Source: Flintibacter faecis (GTDB lineage: Bacteria > Bacillota > Clostridia > Oscillospirales > Oscillospiraceae). Taken from it: a stretch of DNA of 64,000 nucleotides. Where the stretch lies: positions 186,001 to 250,000 of the forward strand of contig NZ_JACOPN010000003.1 in assembly GCF_014287875.1 (NCBI RefSeq), read 5' to 3'. Below are positions 1 to 9,241 of the stretch, piece after piece. A model generated the notes under the pieces. It searched no databases. It was not told the origin of the DNA and saw only the letters and a program-made list of their open reading frames with translations. The first letter of the stretch is position 1; each line of letters opens with the position of its first letter. The translations under genes were made by a program, and so were the position numbers.

Positions 1-715
1 TGTCGTGCATGGCACGGAACACCTTGATAGAGGGCTGGAACTCCCCCAGGTGCTCCGGGTCGCTCTGGCTGGGCAGACGAAGAACGAAGCCGTCCTCAAA
101 GGGCTCCAGGGCAAAGCACTTCACATAGCCCGCGTTGGGAGCCATATAGCCATAAAAATAGTCGGTGAAGTCCCCCATGGTGTACAGGTTCACCCGAGAG
201 CTGATGCGGTAGCTCAGCAGCCGGGCCTTGTCCTCCATGCCCATAGCCCGCAGCCGCTCTACCCCGTCGTCCGTGCTCATAGACTGCTTGACGATGGGCA
301 TTTTCTCTGCCGCCAGCACCCGCATTCGGGCCTCCACCCGCTCCAGCAGGTCCTTGTCCAGGGTAAAGTCCCCCATCGCACGCAGGAACAGGGCGTGGCT
401 CAGGGAATACTCCACACGCACCCGGCGTATTTTATCCCGGCCCACGGTGTCGTAAAAGGCTTTCAGCAGCAGGAGCAGGGCGGTGCGCTCATAGGTCTGC
501 ATCCCGGGCCGGTCCGCCGCCGTGACCATGGTCAGGGCGCAGTCCCGGTCCAGCTTTTTGTGCAGCTCACACAGCTTTCCGTTCCGGTTGACCAGCAAAA
601 CATCGTGGGGATAGTCCCCCTGCACCTGGTCCGCGATGGTTTGAAAGGTCGTTCCGGCGGGATAGTCCCGGGTCGTCTGGCCCATGGTCACACGAAACAT
701 CTGATTGTTTTCCAT
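1..715 (-). CDS. TGS-domain nucleoside (uridine) kinase, N-terminal part
   Basis: The gene runs off the left edge, so only about 238 N-terminal residues are visible. They carry a TGS-like ubiquitin-fold segment (residues 1-60) followed by a threonyl-tRNA-synthetase-like editing region, the layout of clostridial fused nucleoside kinases whose phosphoribulokinase/uridine kinase domain comes last. The family phosphorylates uridine/cytidine for pyrimidine salvage; that catalytic part lies outside the window, so the function rests on the N-terminal architecture. Of two ATG codons, the one at 715 is preferred because GGAGG lies 8 nt upstream; the ATG at 721 almost touches it. Confidence 0.7.
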   Translation of the reverse strand, partial: MENNQMFRVTMGQTTRDYPAGTTFQTIADQVQGDYPHDVLLVNRNGKLCELHKKLDRDCALTMVTAADRPGMQTYERTALLLLLKAFYDTVGRDKIRRVRVEYSLSHALFLRAMGDFTLDKDLLERVEARMRVLAAEKMPIVKQSMSTDDGVERLRAMGMEDKARLLSYRISSRVNLYTMGDFTDYFYGYMAPNAGYVKCFALEPFEDGFVLRLPSQSDPEHLGEFQPSIKVFRAMHD

Positions 716-785
716 GTTCATATCCTCCTCCGGGCCGCGTCACCGCCGCCCGTGTATCATTTCTGTCTCTGTCGGGGATAAGAAT

Positions 786-814
786 ATTATATCGGCCCCA
801 GCCCGACACTTCAA
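786..814 (-). promoter_or_regulatory. sigma-A type promoter of the TGS-domain kinase
   Basis: On the minus strand TTGAAG (814-809) and TATAAT (791-786) are separated by 17 nt and lie about 70 nt upstream of the start codon. Confidence 0.6.
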
Positions 815-858
815 GAGACAAAGCCCGCCCGGTGTCGCCTTTTCCGCAAAAACACGCC

Positions 859-884
859 CGCCCCTCCAAAATCAGAGGGGCGGA
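859..884 (-). terminator. intrinsic terminator after the spore protein gene
   Basis: A 9-bp perfect GC-rich stem (859-867 with 876-884) is followed on the minus strand by a short T-rich run. It sits about 35 nt beyond the spore protein stop codon. Confidence 0.65.
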
Positions 885-918
885 CGCAGACTTGCCTACT
901 TTGTTAAGCAGACTGGGA

Positions 919-1125
919 TCACTTCATGCCGTTCTCATAGGCCTCGATCATCTTCTTGACCATCTGGCCGCCCACAGAGCCGGCCTCACGGCTGGTCAGG
1001 TCGCCGTTATAGCCCTGCTTCAGGTTTACGCCGACCTGGTTGGCGGCCTCCATCTTGAACTGGTCCATGGCCTGGCGCGCATTGGGGATCATAATGTTGT
1101 TGCCCTTGTTGTTAGAGTTAGACAT
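919..1125 (-). CDS. alpha/beta-type small acid-soluble spore protein
   Basis: The 68-residue product has the family pattern: an Asn-rich head, then IPNARQAMDQFKMEAANQVG and a C-terminal block with LTSREAGSVGGQMVKKMIE. Such proteins coat DNA in the forespore and protect it from UV and heat; the GPR protease degrades them at germination. Length is normal for the family. The start at 1125 is chosen because AAGGAG lies 9 nt upstream; an in-frame start at 1176 would add a basic extension the family lacks. The gene is monocistronic with its own terminator. It indicates a spore-forming Firmicute. Confidence 0.93.
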   Translation of the reverse strand: MSNSNNKGNNIMIPNARQAMDQFKMEAANQVGVNLKQGYNGDLTSREAGSVGGQMVKKMIEAYENGMK

Positions 1126-1236
1126 GATGCGTTTCTCCTTTTCTCTTTTTGGTTTGTTGGGTCGTGGATGGAACATCCACTGCTAGCATGGCCCCCAGCG
1201 CCCCGGATATGCGTGTTCTGTCCTGCCTCTTTTTGA

Positions 1237-1389
1237 CAAAAACATCAAAACTCGTCCCTGCAGCGCCAACTCCTAGCTCATCACTATAAACGTCTGCTCG
1301 TCAAAGGAAACCGCACCCTCGACGAGGAGGACCTGCTGAACATGATGCACCACAGCACCCACCTGGTGCGGGCAGAGGACCTGGCCTGA
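1237..1389 (+). other. short open stretch without start codon, possible gene remnant
   Basis: Fifty codons without a stop, acidic and helical in character (LDEEDLLNMMHHST), end with TGA at 1387-1389 but have no ATG/GTG and no ribosome binding site at the 5' end. I do not recognise a family. The remaining sequence between the spore protein and LysR genes shows nothing else apart from a terminator. Confidence 0.2.
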
Positions 1390-1437
1390 TGTGCTGGCAT
1401 GGTATCGTCCCAAGGCCGATTTCTTCCCTTTAAACGC

Positions 1438-1482
1438 AAAAGACAGCGGCCCCGCCTTTCAGAGACGAAGCCGCTGTCTTTT
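1438..1482 (-). terminator. terminator after the LysR gene
   Basis: A 13-bp perfect inverted repeat (1438-1450 with 1470-1482) with A/T tails on both sides can act in both directions. It lies 14 nt past the LysR stop codon. Confidence 0.75.
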
Positions 1483-1495
1483 CATGTTCCCTTGT

Positions 1496-2416
1496 CTATG
1501 GATTCCCACTGCCGTCCAAGGCGCGGTCAATGCGTTCCATGATCCATTTGGCCTGGGGTGACAGGGGCACCTCCGGGTCGCAGACATATCCCGCCTGCAT
1601 CAGCCCGTCCGCACCCTGAATGGGCACCCGGTGGATCTCTGGGCTGCCGTAGGGGGTGCAGATATCCATCACGCCCAGGCAGCACACATCCGTGTACTGC
1701 AGCATGCTGGAGGCCAGGTGGTCGCTGTTGGTATAGACCCAGTGGCTGAGCTCCTGGGCATCCACTGCCCCCACGCTCACTGTCTCCAGGTGGTGCTCCA
1801 CCGAGAAGAAGTCCCGCACGCCCCGGATGAGCTTCAGCCCGGGCACCTGGCTGATATCCATCTGTTCCGCCCGGTACAGGGGGTGCTCCGGGCCCACATA
1901 GAGACACAGCCGCTTTGTACCTCTGGGCAGAAAGCACAGCCGCCGATAATTGATGATGTTCTGAAAGACCTCCAGGCGCTTCTGGGCCACAAAGACCACA
2001 CCCAGTTCGGAAATGCCTTGATGAACATGGTCAACGATCTCCTCCACGCCGCCTTGGCGATATTCTACGTGGACATCTTCGCCCCAGGCCCGGTAGAACT
2101 CTACCATCAGCCGGGGAATCATCCGGCTGGGATAGGCGGACAGGCGCAGGCTGTTCTCCCCTTCCGGCACTGCCAGGGAGGCGATCTTCTCAGCGGCCTT
2201 GCGCATGATCACCGCATATTCCATCACCGCCCGGCCATAGGCGGTAGGCCGGACCCCCTTGCCGCTGCGCACCAGCAGCGGGCGGCCCAACTCCTCCTCC
2301 AGCGCCCGGATGTTTTTGCTCACATTGGGCTGAGAGGTGTTCAGACAGGCAGCGGCACTGGACAGGCTGCCCTTTTCGCAGGCCGTAGTAAATATTTCAA
2401 GCTGCCGCAGATCCAT
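1496..2416 (-). CDS. LysR-family transcriptional regulator
   Basis: The 306-residue product begins with MDLRQLEIFTTACEKGSLSS, the typical LysR winged helix-turn-helix (residues 1-60, with TSQPNVSKNIRALEEELG as recognition region), followed by a periplasmic-binding-protein-like effector domain (about 90-300). Length is normal. LysR proteins bind DNA as tetramers and switch target genes on binding a small co-inducer. The target is not evident: the upstream neighbour folBK is on the same strand, so there is no divergent partner. The effector is unknown. Confidence 0.88.
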   Translation of the reverse strand: MDLRQLEIFTTACEKGSLSSAAACLNTSQPNVSKNIRALEEELGRPLLVRSGKGVRPTAYGRAVMEYAVIMRKAAEKIASLAVPEGENSLRLSAYPSRMIPRLMVEFYRAWGEDVHVEYRQGGVEEIVDHVHQGISELGVVFVAQKRLEVFQNIINYRRLCFLPRGTKRLCLYVGPEHPLYRAEQMDISQVPGLKLIRGVRDFFSVEHHLETVSVGAVDAQELSHWVYTNSDHLASSMLQYTDVCCLGVMDICTPYGSPEIHRVPIQGADGLMQAGYVCDPEVPLSPQAKWIMERIDRALDGSGNP

Positions 2417-2582
2417 AAAACGCTCCCTCTTCTCCCGTCGATATTCCGTTTGATCCCCAGTATGACCAATGCAATGCTGTCAGCTGTTTCTCATCGTCGA
2501 CCGATTGGAGAAAAGCCGCTTGGAACGCGCATCAACACCGCCTGGAAGGGGCCTGCTTTCTGATCCGCTCTCTTTTATGCGA

Positions 2583-3416
2583 TCACGTCCCCCCGCACAC
2601 CTCCGCCGCCAGCTGGGCGACGGTCTTGTGCAGCAGGGGGTGGCGCTTGTTGGGGGCGATCTCCTTCAGGGGCAGCAGCACGAAGTCCCGCAGGTGCATC
2701 TCCACATGGGGGATGATTAAATCGTCGCTGTCCATCACCAGGTCATCATACAGCAGGATGTCCAGGTCCAGGGTCCGGGGACCCCAGTGGATCAGCCGCT
2801 CCCGGTGGGCGGCCTGCTCGATGTCGTGGAGCCGGTCCAGCAGCTCGTGGGGGGGGAGGAAGGTCTTCAGTTTCAGGCAGGCGTTGAGGAAGTCATCCTG
2901 CTCCACCCCGCCATAGGGTTTGGTGTTCAAATAGCCGGACACCTTTTCCACGCTGCAGCCGCGGACCTCATCCAGGGCCTTGACAGCCTCGTCCAGATAG
3001 GCCTTCTTGTCCCCCAGATTAGAGCCCAGTGCGATATAGGCGGTGTGCCAGAAGCGGGTGATCTTCACCGACACGGTCTTCAGGGGCAGCCCCACCGGGG
3101 CCCAGGGCTTTTTCAGCTCCAGCGTCAGCCCCTTCACCAGGGGATAGTGGAGCAGGACCTCCTCGGCCATGTGCTCCGCCGCCGTCTCGATGAGCTGGAA
3201 GGTGTTCTGGTGCATATAGTCGGTGAGGAAGGCGCTGACCTCCCCATAGTGGACGGACTGCTCCAGGCGGTCCGCCGTCCCCGCCGGGCGGGTGTCCACA
3301 TACAGGACCAGGGAGATGACAAACTTCTGGCCCAGGCGGTTCTCCTCGGGGAACACGCCGTGGCGGGCAAAGACCTCCAGGTCCTCCACGTGGATCTCGT
3401 CATAAGGCAGCGTCAT
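2583..3416 (-). CDS. folBK: bifunctional dihydroneopterin aldolase / HPPK
   Basis: This 277-residue fusion carries dihydroneopterin aldolase (residues 1-120; VFARHGVFPEENRLGQKF, then E and K active-site region near ELKKPWAP) and 6-hydroxymethyl-7,8-dihydropterin pyrophosphokinase (125-277; IALGSNLGDKKAYL and WGPRTLDLDILLYDD, which bind ATP, Mg2+ and pterin). The two enzymes catalyse consecutive steps from dihydroneopterin to the pyrophosphate used by FolP. It starts 4 nt after the folP stop, so the genes are translationally close-coupled. folBK fusions are common in Firmicutes. Confidence 0.93.
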   Translation of the reverse strand: MTLPYDEIHVEDLEVFARHGVFPEENRLGQKFVISLVLYVDTRPAGTADRLEQSVHYGEVSAFLTDYMHQNTFQLIETAAEHMAEEVLLHYPLVKGLTLELKKPWAPVGLPLKTVSVKITRFWHTAYIALGSNLGDKKAYLDEAVKALDEVRGCSVEKVSGYLNTKPYGGVEQDDFLNACLKLKTFLPPHELLDRLHDIEQAAHRERLIHWGPRTLDLDILLYDDLVMDSDDLIIPHVEMHLRDFVLLPLKEIAPNKRHPLLHKTVAQLAAEVCGGT

Positions 3417-3420
3417 GGCT

Positions 3421-4239
3421 TTAGTCCTTTCCGTCCCGCAGGATGGCCTGGGTCATGCGGATGGCCCGCAGGTTCTCCTTCACGTCGTGGACCCGGACGA
3501 AGGCCGCGCCCTTCAAAACGCCCATGACGGTGGTGACCATGGTGCCCTCCACCCGCTGGTCGGTGGGCAGGTCCAGGGCCTGGCCGATGCAGGACTTGCG
3601 GGAGGTGGCCAGCAGCACGGGATAGCCCATGCCGCACAGCCGCTCCAAATGGTGGATGATGGTCAGGTTGTGCTCATAGTTCTTGCCGAAGCCCACGCCG
3701 GGGTCCAGGATGATCTGCTCGTCGGCGATACCGGCCTCCTTGGCGATAGCCAGGCTGTCCCGCATGTCCTGGCAGAAGTCCTCCAGGAAGTTGCCATACT
3801 CCGCCTTCTCCCGGTTGTGCATCAGGCAGCAGGGCACCTTGTACTGGGCGATGAGGTCGGCCACCTTTCGGTCATACTTCAGGCCCCAGATGTCGTTGAC
3901 CAGGTCTGCGCCCGCCTTCAGGGCGGCCTCCACCACCTGGCTCTTATAGCTGTCGATGGACACGGGGGTGTCGAAGTTCTTCTTGATCATCTCGATCACG
4001 GGGACCACCCGGTCGATCTCCTCCTGCACGCTGATCTGCACATGGCCGGGGCGGGTGGACTCGCCGCCCACGTCCACGATGGCCGCGCCCTGGGCGATCA
4101 TGTCGGCGGTGTGGAGACGGGCGGCCTCTAAATCATTCCAGCGGCCGCCGTCGGAGAAGGAGTCGGGGGTCACGTTCAAAATGCCCATGATGGAGCAGTC
4201 ATGCTCCACATCAAAGGTATGGTTGCCAATTTTCATCAT
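3421..4239 (-). CDS. folP: dihydropteroate synthase
   Basis: The 272-residue TIM-barrel enzyme condenses p-aminobenzoate with the pterin pyrophosphate made by FolK; it is the sulfonamide target. Both family signatures are present: MGILNVTPDSFSDGG (residues 18-32) and VDVGGESTRPG (about 56-66). The barrel end contains the usual SRKSCIG and DVKENLRAIRM segments. AAAGGAG precedes the chosen ATG by 10 nt; a second ATG follows immediately. It lies between the HD hydrolase gene and folBK in the folate operon. Confidence 0.95.
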   Translation of the reverse strand: MMKIGNHTFDVEHDCSIMGILNVTPDSFSDGGRWNDLEAARLHTADMIAQGAAIVDVGGESTRPGHVQISVQEEIDRVVPVIEMIKKNFDTPVSIDSYKSQVVEAALKAGADLVNDIWGLKYDRKVADLIAQYKVPCCLMHNREKAEYGNFLEDFCQDMRDSLAIAKEAGIADEQIILDPGVGFGKNYEHNLTIIHHLERLCGMGYPVLLATSRKSCIGQALDLPTDQRVEGTMVTTVMGVLKGAAFVRVHDVKENLRAIRMTQAILRDGKD

Positions 4240-4274
4240 AGTAAAACGGCTCCTTTATTCTAGTTAGCACTTAG

Positions 4275-4327
4275 GAGTGAGGAGGTAGGAGTTGACCGGA
4301 TCACGCATCACTCCTACCTCCTCACTC
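4275..4327. repeat. palindromic intergenic repeat, GAGTGAGGAG family
   Basis: Perfect 18-bp arms (4275-4292 and 4310-4327) surround a 17-nt loop between folP and the HD gene. The arm sequence resembles the repeats near 23.2-23.5 kb. The HD gene stop codon lies at its edge, so the hairpin may also act as a processing or attenuation site inside the folate operon. Confidence 0.75.
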
Positions 4328-4328
4328 A

Positions 4329-4811
4329 TCACTTTTTAATCGTCATATTTTTCTTTTCCGGGCTCCAGTTGCACTCCGGCTCCGCCGGACAGAACAGGCA
4401 GGCCCTTGATGCCTTATCCGCCTCATAGAGCAGTCCGGCCAGGCCCTCCCGCTGCCGGTCCTGCCGGCCACGGTGTTGGAGGATGGCGTCCTCCACCGCT
4501 GCCCGTTCGGCCTGGGAAAAGCCGCAGTCGGCCAGGATGACCTCCGCCAGCTGGGCGCTGGCCCGGTCGTGGGGGATGTTCTGGGTGTATTGCAGATGAC
4601 GCCCGATGTCGTGGAGCAGGGCGGCGGCATAGATGAGTTCCTTGTCTATGCCCAGCCCCCGCTCTAAATTTTCAATATAGGCCAGCCGGGCCACATCCAG
4701 AAAGTGAACGAGATCGTGGCGGCAGAACTGCCTGTCCCGCTCCAGCCGGGCGATCTCCCGGACGCTGTCCCGCCACAGCTGGTGGCGGCAGATGGCGTTG
4801 ACCCGCTCCAA
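4329..4811 (-). CDS. HD-domain phosphohydrolase in the folate operon
   Basis: The product contains an HD domain: H and D ligands in RHDLVHFLDVARLAY, then AAALLHDIGRHLQYT, and later a conserved D in ADKASRACLFC. Such small HD proteins hydrolyse phosphate esters; the substrate is unknown, but placement between folE and folP suggests a role near dihydroneopterin triphosphate dephosphorylation, which is inference only. The TTG at 4811 is preferred (GGAG 10 nt upstream, adjacent to the folE stop); an in-frame ATG at 4865 would overlap folE by 53 nt with a poor binding site. The C-terminal Cys-rich tail CLFCPAEPEC could bind metal. Confidence 0.75.
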   Translation of the reverse strand: MERVNAICRHQLWRDSVREIARLERDRQFCRHDLVHFLDVARLAYIENLERGLGIDKELIYAAALLHDIGRHLQYTQNIPHDRASAQLAEVILADCGFSQAERAAVEDAILQHRGRQDRQREGLAGLLYEADKASRACLFCPAEPECNWSPEKKNMTIKK

Positions 4812-4812
4812 C

Positions 4813-5370
4813 TCAGCGGTGCTCCAGCATCCGGTAGAAATCGGTACGCAGGCGCTCGTCGTCATTGAACACGCCCCGGGTCACCGCCGTCACCGTTTTG
4901 GTGCCCGGCTTTTTGATGCCCCGCATGGTCATGCACATGTGCTCGGCCTGGACAAGGACCATCACGCCCTTGGGCTTCAGCTCGTCCATAAAGGCGTCGG
5001 CGATCTGGGCGGTCAGCCGCTCCTGCAGCTGGAACCGCTTGGCGAACACCTCCACCGTCCGGGCCATCTTGCTCAGGCCCACCACTTCCCCGTTGGGGAT
5101 ATAGGCGATGGCCGCCGTGCCGTAGAAGGGCAGCATGTGGTGCTCGCAGAAGGAGTAGAAGTGGATGTCCTTCTCCATCACCATGTCGTTGTTGTCCACA
5201 TGGAAGCGCTTCTTCAGGTGGGGGGCTGCAGAGTCCGTATAGCCGCCGGCCAGTTCCTCATACATCCGCGCAATACGGTCAGGGGTCTCCAGCAGACCCT
5301 CACGGGTAATGTCCTCGCCGATCCCGCTGAGGATCAGGCGAACGCCCTCTTTGATCTTCTCAGAATCCAT
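4813..5370 (-). CDS. folE: GTP cyclohydrolase I
   Basis: This 185-residue enzyme converts GTP to 7,8-dihydroneopterin triphosphate, the entry step of folate synthesis. Zinc/active-site motifs are present: [11 protein letters not shown] (residues 72-82) and the [12 protein letters not shown] helix; the C-terminal HMCMTMRGI segment carries the conserved Cys/His. Length is typical of the bacterial decamer subunit. AAGGAGG lies 8 nt upstream. It follows folC by 16 nt. Confidence 0.96.
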   Translation of the reverse strand: MDSEKIKEGVRLILSGIGEDITREGLLETPDRIARMYEELAGGYTDSAAPHLKKRFHVDNNDMVMEKDIHFYSFCEHHMLPFYGTAAIAYIPNGEVVGLSKMARTVEVFAKRFQLQERLTAQIADAFMDELKPKGVMVLVQAEHMCMTMRGIKKPGTKTVTAVTRGVFNDDERLRTDFYRMLEHR

Positions 5371-5386
5371 GATGTGCGCCTCCTTT

Positions 5387-6664
5387 TCAATTCAAAGCGT
5401 CAGCGGCCTCGCCCAGGAAGGACAGAGAGCCGAAGATGATGATCGCATCCTCTTTCCCGGCCAGGGTCAGGGACTTTTCCACCGCCTGGGCGATACTGCC
5501 GGCGGCCTCCACCGAGGGGTTCACCTTGGCCACCGCCGCCGCCAGCTCTTCAGCGGGCAGAGCGCGGGGGTTGTTGGGGGTCTCCACGGTGATGATATGC
5601 TGGGCCAGGGGGGCCGTCATGCCGATGACCTGGTCATAGTCCTTGTCCTTGAACATACCCATAACGAAATAGAGCTTCTTTCCTGGGAAATACAGCTCCA
5701 AAGACTGCTTCAGTTCCCGGGCGGCACCGGGGTTGTGGGCCCCGTCGATGATGACCACGGGGTCGTGGCGCAGGGTGGTAAAGCGGCCCCGCCAGGCGGT
5801 GCGCAGCAGGCCGTCCCGCACCTGATGGTCCGTGATCTGAAAGCCCAGCTTCCGCAGGGCCTCCACCCCCTCCAGGGCCAGGGCGGCGTTTTTGATCTGA
5901 TAGCTGCCCGCCAGAGAGATGGCCATGTTCTCCCAGCTCTTATAGGAGAACATCTGCACCTCTGCCCCATAGCGTACATCCCGGATCTGGCTCTCATCCA
6001 CCACCTGCAGGCCGCTGTGCTGCCGCCGGCAGGTCTCCTCGATCACCTGGGCGGCCTCAGGCTCCTGATGGGCGGAGACCACCAGGGTATTGGCCTTGAT
6101 GATGCCCGCCTTCTGCGCGGCGATCTTGGCCAGGGTGTCCCCCAGCACGTCCATGTGGTCCATGCTGATGGAGGCGATGACCTCCACCAGGGTGGTGGTG
6201 ATGACGTTGGTGGCATCCAGCAGACCGCCGCAGCCCACCTCCAGGGTGACGATGTCGCAGTGCTTCTCTTTAAAGTAGAGGAAGGCCAGGGCGGTCTCCA
6301 CCTCGAAGACGGTGGGACTGGGCAGGCCGGCCTTCTGCATCTCCTCGGCGGCGGCGGCGATGGCCGTCACATGGCGGGCCAGGGACTCCTTTTCAATGTA
6401 CACCTGATCCACCTGGATGCGCTCCCGGTAGGAAAACAGCGTGGGAGAGATGTAGCGTCCGGTGCGGTAGCCGGCGCCCGTCAGGATGGTGGACAGATAC
6501 GCCAGGACCGATCCCTTTCCGTTGGTACCGGAAATGTGAATGAACTTCAACTCGTTCTGGGGGTTGCCCAGGCGATCCAGCAGTTCTCTCATGCTCTCCA
6601 AGCCAAGCACACTTCCGTATTTGGAAACCTCGTCCAAATATACTCTTGCTTCTGTGTAATTCAT
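5387..6664 (-). CDS. folC: folylpolyglutamate / dihydrofolate synthase
   Basis: The 425-residue Mur-ligase-type enzyme adds glutamate to dihydropteroate and to reduced folates. It shows the ATP-binding loop [16 protein letters not shown] near residue 45, [12 protein letters not shown] (metal/ATP contact) and [16 protein letters not shown] in the C-terminal domain. The start at 6664 is chosen because AAGGAG lies just upstream and the protein then begins [13 protein letters not shown] as in homologues; a longer in-frame start at 6709 adds a non-homologous segment. First gene of the folate operon. Confidence 0.93.
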   Translation of the reverse strand: MNYTEARVYLDEVSKYGSVLGLESMRELLDRLGNPQNELKFIHISGTNGKGSVLAYLSTILTGAGYRTGRYISPTLFSYRERIQVDQVYIEKESLARHVTAIAAAAEEMQKAGLPSPTVFEVETALAFLYFKEKHCDIVTLEVGCGGLLDATNVITTTLVEVIASISMDHMDVLGDTLAKIAAQKAGIIKANTLVVSAHQEPEAAQVIEETCRRQHSGLQVVDESQIRDVRYGAEVQMFSYKSWENMAISLAGSYQIKNAALALEGVEALRKLGFQITDHQVRDGLLRTAWRGRFTTLRHDPVVIIDGAHNPGAARELKQSLELYFPGKKLYFVMGMFKDKDYDQVIGMTAPLAQHIITVETPNNPRALPAEELAAAVAKVNPSVEAAGSIAQAVEKSLTLAGKEDAIIIFGSLSFLGEAADALN

Positions 6665-6714
6665 ACTGCTCCTTGTCCGAGACGGCCAGCCGTCTCTGAA
6701 TTTTGTCAAAAAAT

Positions 6715-6743
6715 ATTATATTCCCCCGACCTGTATCCTGCAA
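6715..6743 (-). promoter_or_regulatory. folate operon promoter
   Basis: TTGCAG (6743-6738) and TATAAT (6720-6715) with 17-nt spacing precede folC. A small hairpin (6679-6696) lies in the leader. I looked for a tetrahydrofolate riboswitch and did not see one. The AT-rich stretch 6744-6983 contains no gene or motif that I can support. Confidence 0.65.
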
Positions 6744-6988
6744 CGATTTTACCGGAAATTTATGCTTTTCCTTTTAAAGAATATGGGGGTATTCAGATTA
6801 AAAAAGTTGAATATTCTTGGCAAATATGCAAGAAAAGCATCAGCAGCGCTAAGTTTCCGATCATCCTTCACTCTCCGTTCCGCCACTTTCTAAGCCCAGT
6901 TTTGCATTTTTTCTTTCAATTTCGGTCTGTTTGAACACAAATCGCAGCATCCTGTCGTCTGCATTTTTCGTCCGGCCCGCCGGGAAAA

Positions 6989-7028
6989 ATCGCCCGGTCC
7001 CGGAGCTTCTGCTCCTTGACCGGGCGAT
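6989..7028 (-). terminator. terminator after the CBS-domain protein
   Basis: An 11-bp perfect stem (6989-6999 with 7018-7028) is followed on the minus strand by a T5 run, about 20 nt beyond the stop codon. Confidence 0.85.
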
Positions 7029-7049
7029 ATCATTCACATCTTTCTGTTG

Positions 7050-7961
7050 TTACGCCGTCTCGCCATCGTGGCCGGTCTCCGGCTCCAGCCGCTCCACCAG
7101 GGCCCACTCCACCCGGCGCTCACACAGCTCCTCCACCCGGATGCGCAGGCCCAGGGCCTCCACCACCGGGCGGCTTCCGTCCTCGGGGATGACAGACAGC
7201 TGGGAGAACACCAGTCCCCCCAGGGTGTCATAGTCCCTGTCCTCCTCCTCGGGCAGCTCCATACCGACCGCCTGAGCCAGCTCCTCCAGGTCCGCCGAGC
7301 CGGACACCCGCCACTTGTTGTCCTCCAGACGGATGATGTCCTGCTCCTCCTGGGGGTCAAACTCGTCATAGATCTTGCCCACCAGCTCCTCCAGCAGGTC
7401 CTCCATGGTGACCAGGCCGCTGGTGCCGCCGTATTCGTCCACAACCAGAGCCATGTGGGTCTTTTTCCCCTGCATGTCCCGGAACAGCACGTCGGTGGGG
7501 ACGGTCTCCGGCACAAAATAGGCCGGGCGGAGCAGGTCCTTCATGGGCTTGGGCTGGGGCAGGCGGCAGTTGAGCAGATACTCCCGGGTGGACAGCACGC
7601 CCACAATGTCGTCCACGTCCTCCTGATACACCGGGAAGCGGGACAGACCGGAGGTGCGGATGGCCTCCATCACCGTCTCGTCGTCGTCATCCACATCCAG
7701 GGTGACCATGTCGGTACGGTGGACCATCACGTCCCGGGCGGTCATGGTGTCAAAGTCAAAGACGTTTTCGATGAGCGTCTTTTCATTGCTCTGGATGGCG
7801 CCGGACTCCTCGCCCTCCTCCACCATAGCCATGATGTTGTCCTCTGACACTTTCTCCTCCCGGCGCAGCAGACGGCGGATGGGCTTTTGAAACAGCAGGA
7901 TCAGATTGCCCAACAGGCTGATCCCCAGCAATACGATGGGCCATATTTGGTCCCCAGGCAC
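7050..7961 (-). CDS. CorC/HlyC-type CBS-domain protein
   Basis: The 303-residue protein has one N-terminal membrane helix ([18 protein letters not shown]), a tandem CBS pair (about residues 65-190; typical [11 protein letters not shown] and [23 protein letters not shown]) and a C-terminal CorC_HlyC domain (about 200-290). The usual DUF21/CNNM transmembrane domain is reduced to a single helix. Family members are linked to Mg2+/Co2+ efflux; true haemolytic activity is not implied. GTG start with AGGGGG 9 nt upstream. Confidence 0.87.
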   Translation of the reverse strand: MPGDQIWPIVLLGISLLGNLILLFQKPIRRLLRREEKVSEDNIMAMVEEGEESGAIQSNEKTLIENVFDFDTMTARDVMVHRTDMVTLDVDDDDETVMEAIRTSGLSRFPVYQEDVDDIVGVLSTREYLLNCRLPQPKPMKDLLRPAYFVPETVPTDVLFRDMQGKKTHMALVVDEYGGTSGLVTMEDLLEELVGKIYDEFDPQEEQDIIRLEDNKWRVSGSADLEELAQAVGMELPEEEDRDYDTLGGLVFSQLSVIPEDGSRPVVEALGLRIRVEELCERRVEWALVERLEPETGHDGETA

Positions 7962-8102
7962 GAAGAATTCCCCCTTGAACGGTTTTGCGCATCTAATAAT
8001 AATAAGAATACTATATCACACCCCCGCTCACCGCGCAAGGGAAAGGCACTGGATTTGTTTTCTGCCTTCCCGCCGCAAAAATTTTTCAAAAATTTTTTGC
8101 AG

Positions 8103-8127
8103 AAAAAGAGGAATTCCTCTTTTTTTT
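8103..8127 (+). terminator. AT-flanked palindrome upstream of dgt
   Basis: A perfect 25-nt palindrome-like sequence (A5-GAGG-AATT-CCTC-T8) could form a short hairpin followed by T residues. It lies between the divergent CBS-domain and dgt genes, so a terminator role in front of dgt is uncertain. Nothing else is seen in 7962-8209. Confidence 0.3.
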
Positions 8128-8209
8128 GCGTATAAGAAATTATAAGACAAGATTTTGTCTGTTGGCTGAAGCGGCCTTTGCGCCGCGCGTTCAGAAAGGA
8201 GCGTGTGCC

Positions 8210-9214
8210 ATGACCCTGCGGGAAGAGACCCAGCGGCGGGAGGCAGAATTTCTCTCCCCCTATGCCTGCCCCTCCGCTGCCAGCCGGGGTCGTCAGCGGA
8301 GCGAGGAGGAGTGCCCCATCCGCACCCCTTTTCAGCGGGACATTGACCGCATCGTCTATTCCAAAGCCTTTCGCCGTTTAAAGCATAAGACCCAGGTGTT
8401 TCTCCTGCCCGAGGGGGACCACTACCGCACCCGCATGACCCACACCCTGGAGGTCGCTCGCATTGCCCGGACCATCGCCCGTGCCCTGGCCCTGAACGAG
8501 GACCTGACCGAGGCCATCGCCCTGGGCCACGATTTAGGGCACACCCCCTTCGGCCACGCCGGGGAGCGGGTGCTCAACCAGCTGATGCCCGGGGGCTTTG
8601 CCCATTTCCGCCAGTCGGTGCGGGTGGTGGAGCGACTGGAGAAAAACGGCCAGGGGCTGAACCTGACCTGGGAGGTGCGCAACGGCATCCTCTGCCACAC
8701 AAAAGGTCCCGCCGCCGCTACGCTGGAGGGCCAGGTGGTCCGGCTGGCCGACCACATCGCCTATATCAACCACGACATTCAGGACGCCCTGCGGGGCGGC
8801 ATCCTCTATCCCATGGACATCCCCCTGCAGGCCAGCGAGGTGCTGGGCTTTACCCACCGCGCCCGGATCGACACTCTGGTCCGGGACGCCGTTGAGGCCA
8901 GCACGGGCCAGCCGGAGATCAGACAGTCTCCGCCGGTGGCCCAGGCCATGCTGGCGCTGAAAGATTTTATGTTCCAAAGCGTATATACCAATCCCGCCGC
9001 CAAGGGGGAGGAGGGTAAGGCCCAGGACATGCTCCAGGCCCTGTTTGAATACTTTCAGAAGCACCCCGACGAGCTGCCGGACGACTTTCAGTCCATCCGG
9101 GCGGAGGAGAGTGTGGACCGGGCGGTGTGCGACTATATTGCCGGCATGACCGACCCCTTCGCCGTGGAGCAGTTCACCCGCCGCTTTATCCCGGCGGGGT
9201 GGTCGATGAAATAG
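8210..9214 (+). CDS. dgt: dGTP triphosphohydrolase-like HD protein
   Basis: The 334-residue protein is a deoxynucleoside-triphosphate triphosphohydrolase of the HD superfamily, cleaving dNTPs to nucleoside and tripolyphosphate. Metal ligands are visible in YRTRMTHTLEVARIARTIA, GHDLGHTPFGHAGE and RLADHIAYINHDIQDAL. The ATG at 8210 has AAAGGAG 7 nt upstream; longer in-frame starts add a hydrophobic stretch absent from homologues. It begins the dgt-dnaG-rpoD cluster, an arrangement common in Clostridia; the next gene is separated by an inserted repeat. Confidence 0.92.
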   Translation: MTLREETQRREAEFLSPYACPSAASRGRQRSEEECPIRTPFQRDIDRIVYSKAFRRLKHKTQVFLLPEGDHYRTRMTHTLEVARIARTIARALALNEDLTEAIALGHDLGHTPFGHAGERVLNQLMPGGFAHFRQSVRVVERLEKNGQGLNLTWEVRNGILCHTKGPAAATLEGQVVRLADHIAYINHDIQDALRGGILYPMDIPLQASEVLGFTHRARIDTLVRDAVEASTGQPEIRQSPPVAQAMLALKDFMFQSVYTNPAAKGEEGKAQDMLQALFEYFQKHPDELPDDFQSIRAEESVDRAVCDYIAGMTDPFAVEQFTRRFIPAGWSMK

Positions 9215-9241
9215 CCCTCTCAGTCACGGCTGCGCCGTGCC

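Noticed and set aside
6665..6985. A tetrahydrofolate riboswitch before folC
   Set aside because: The expected conserved core was not found in the leader; only a promoter and a small hairpin are visible.
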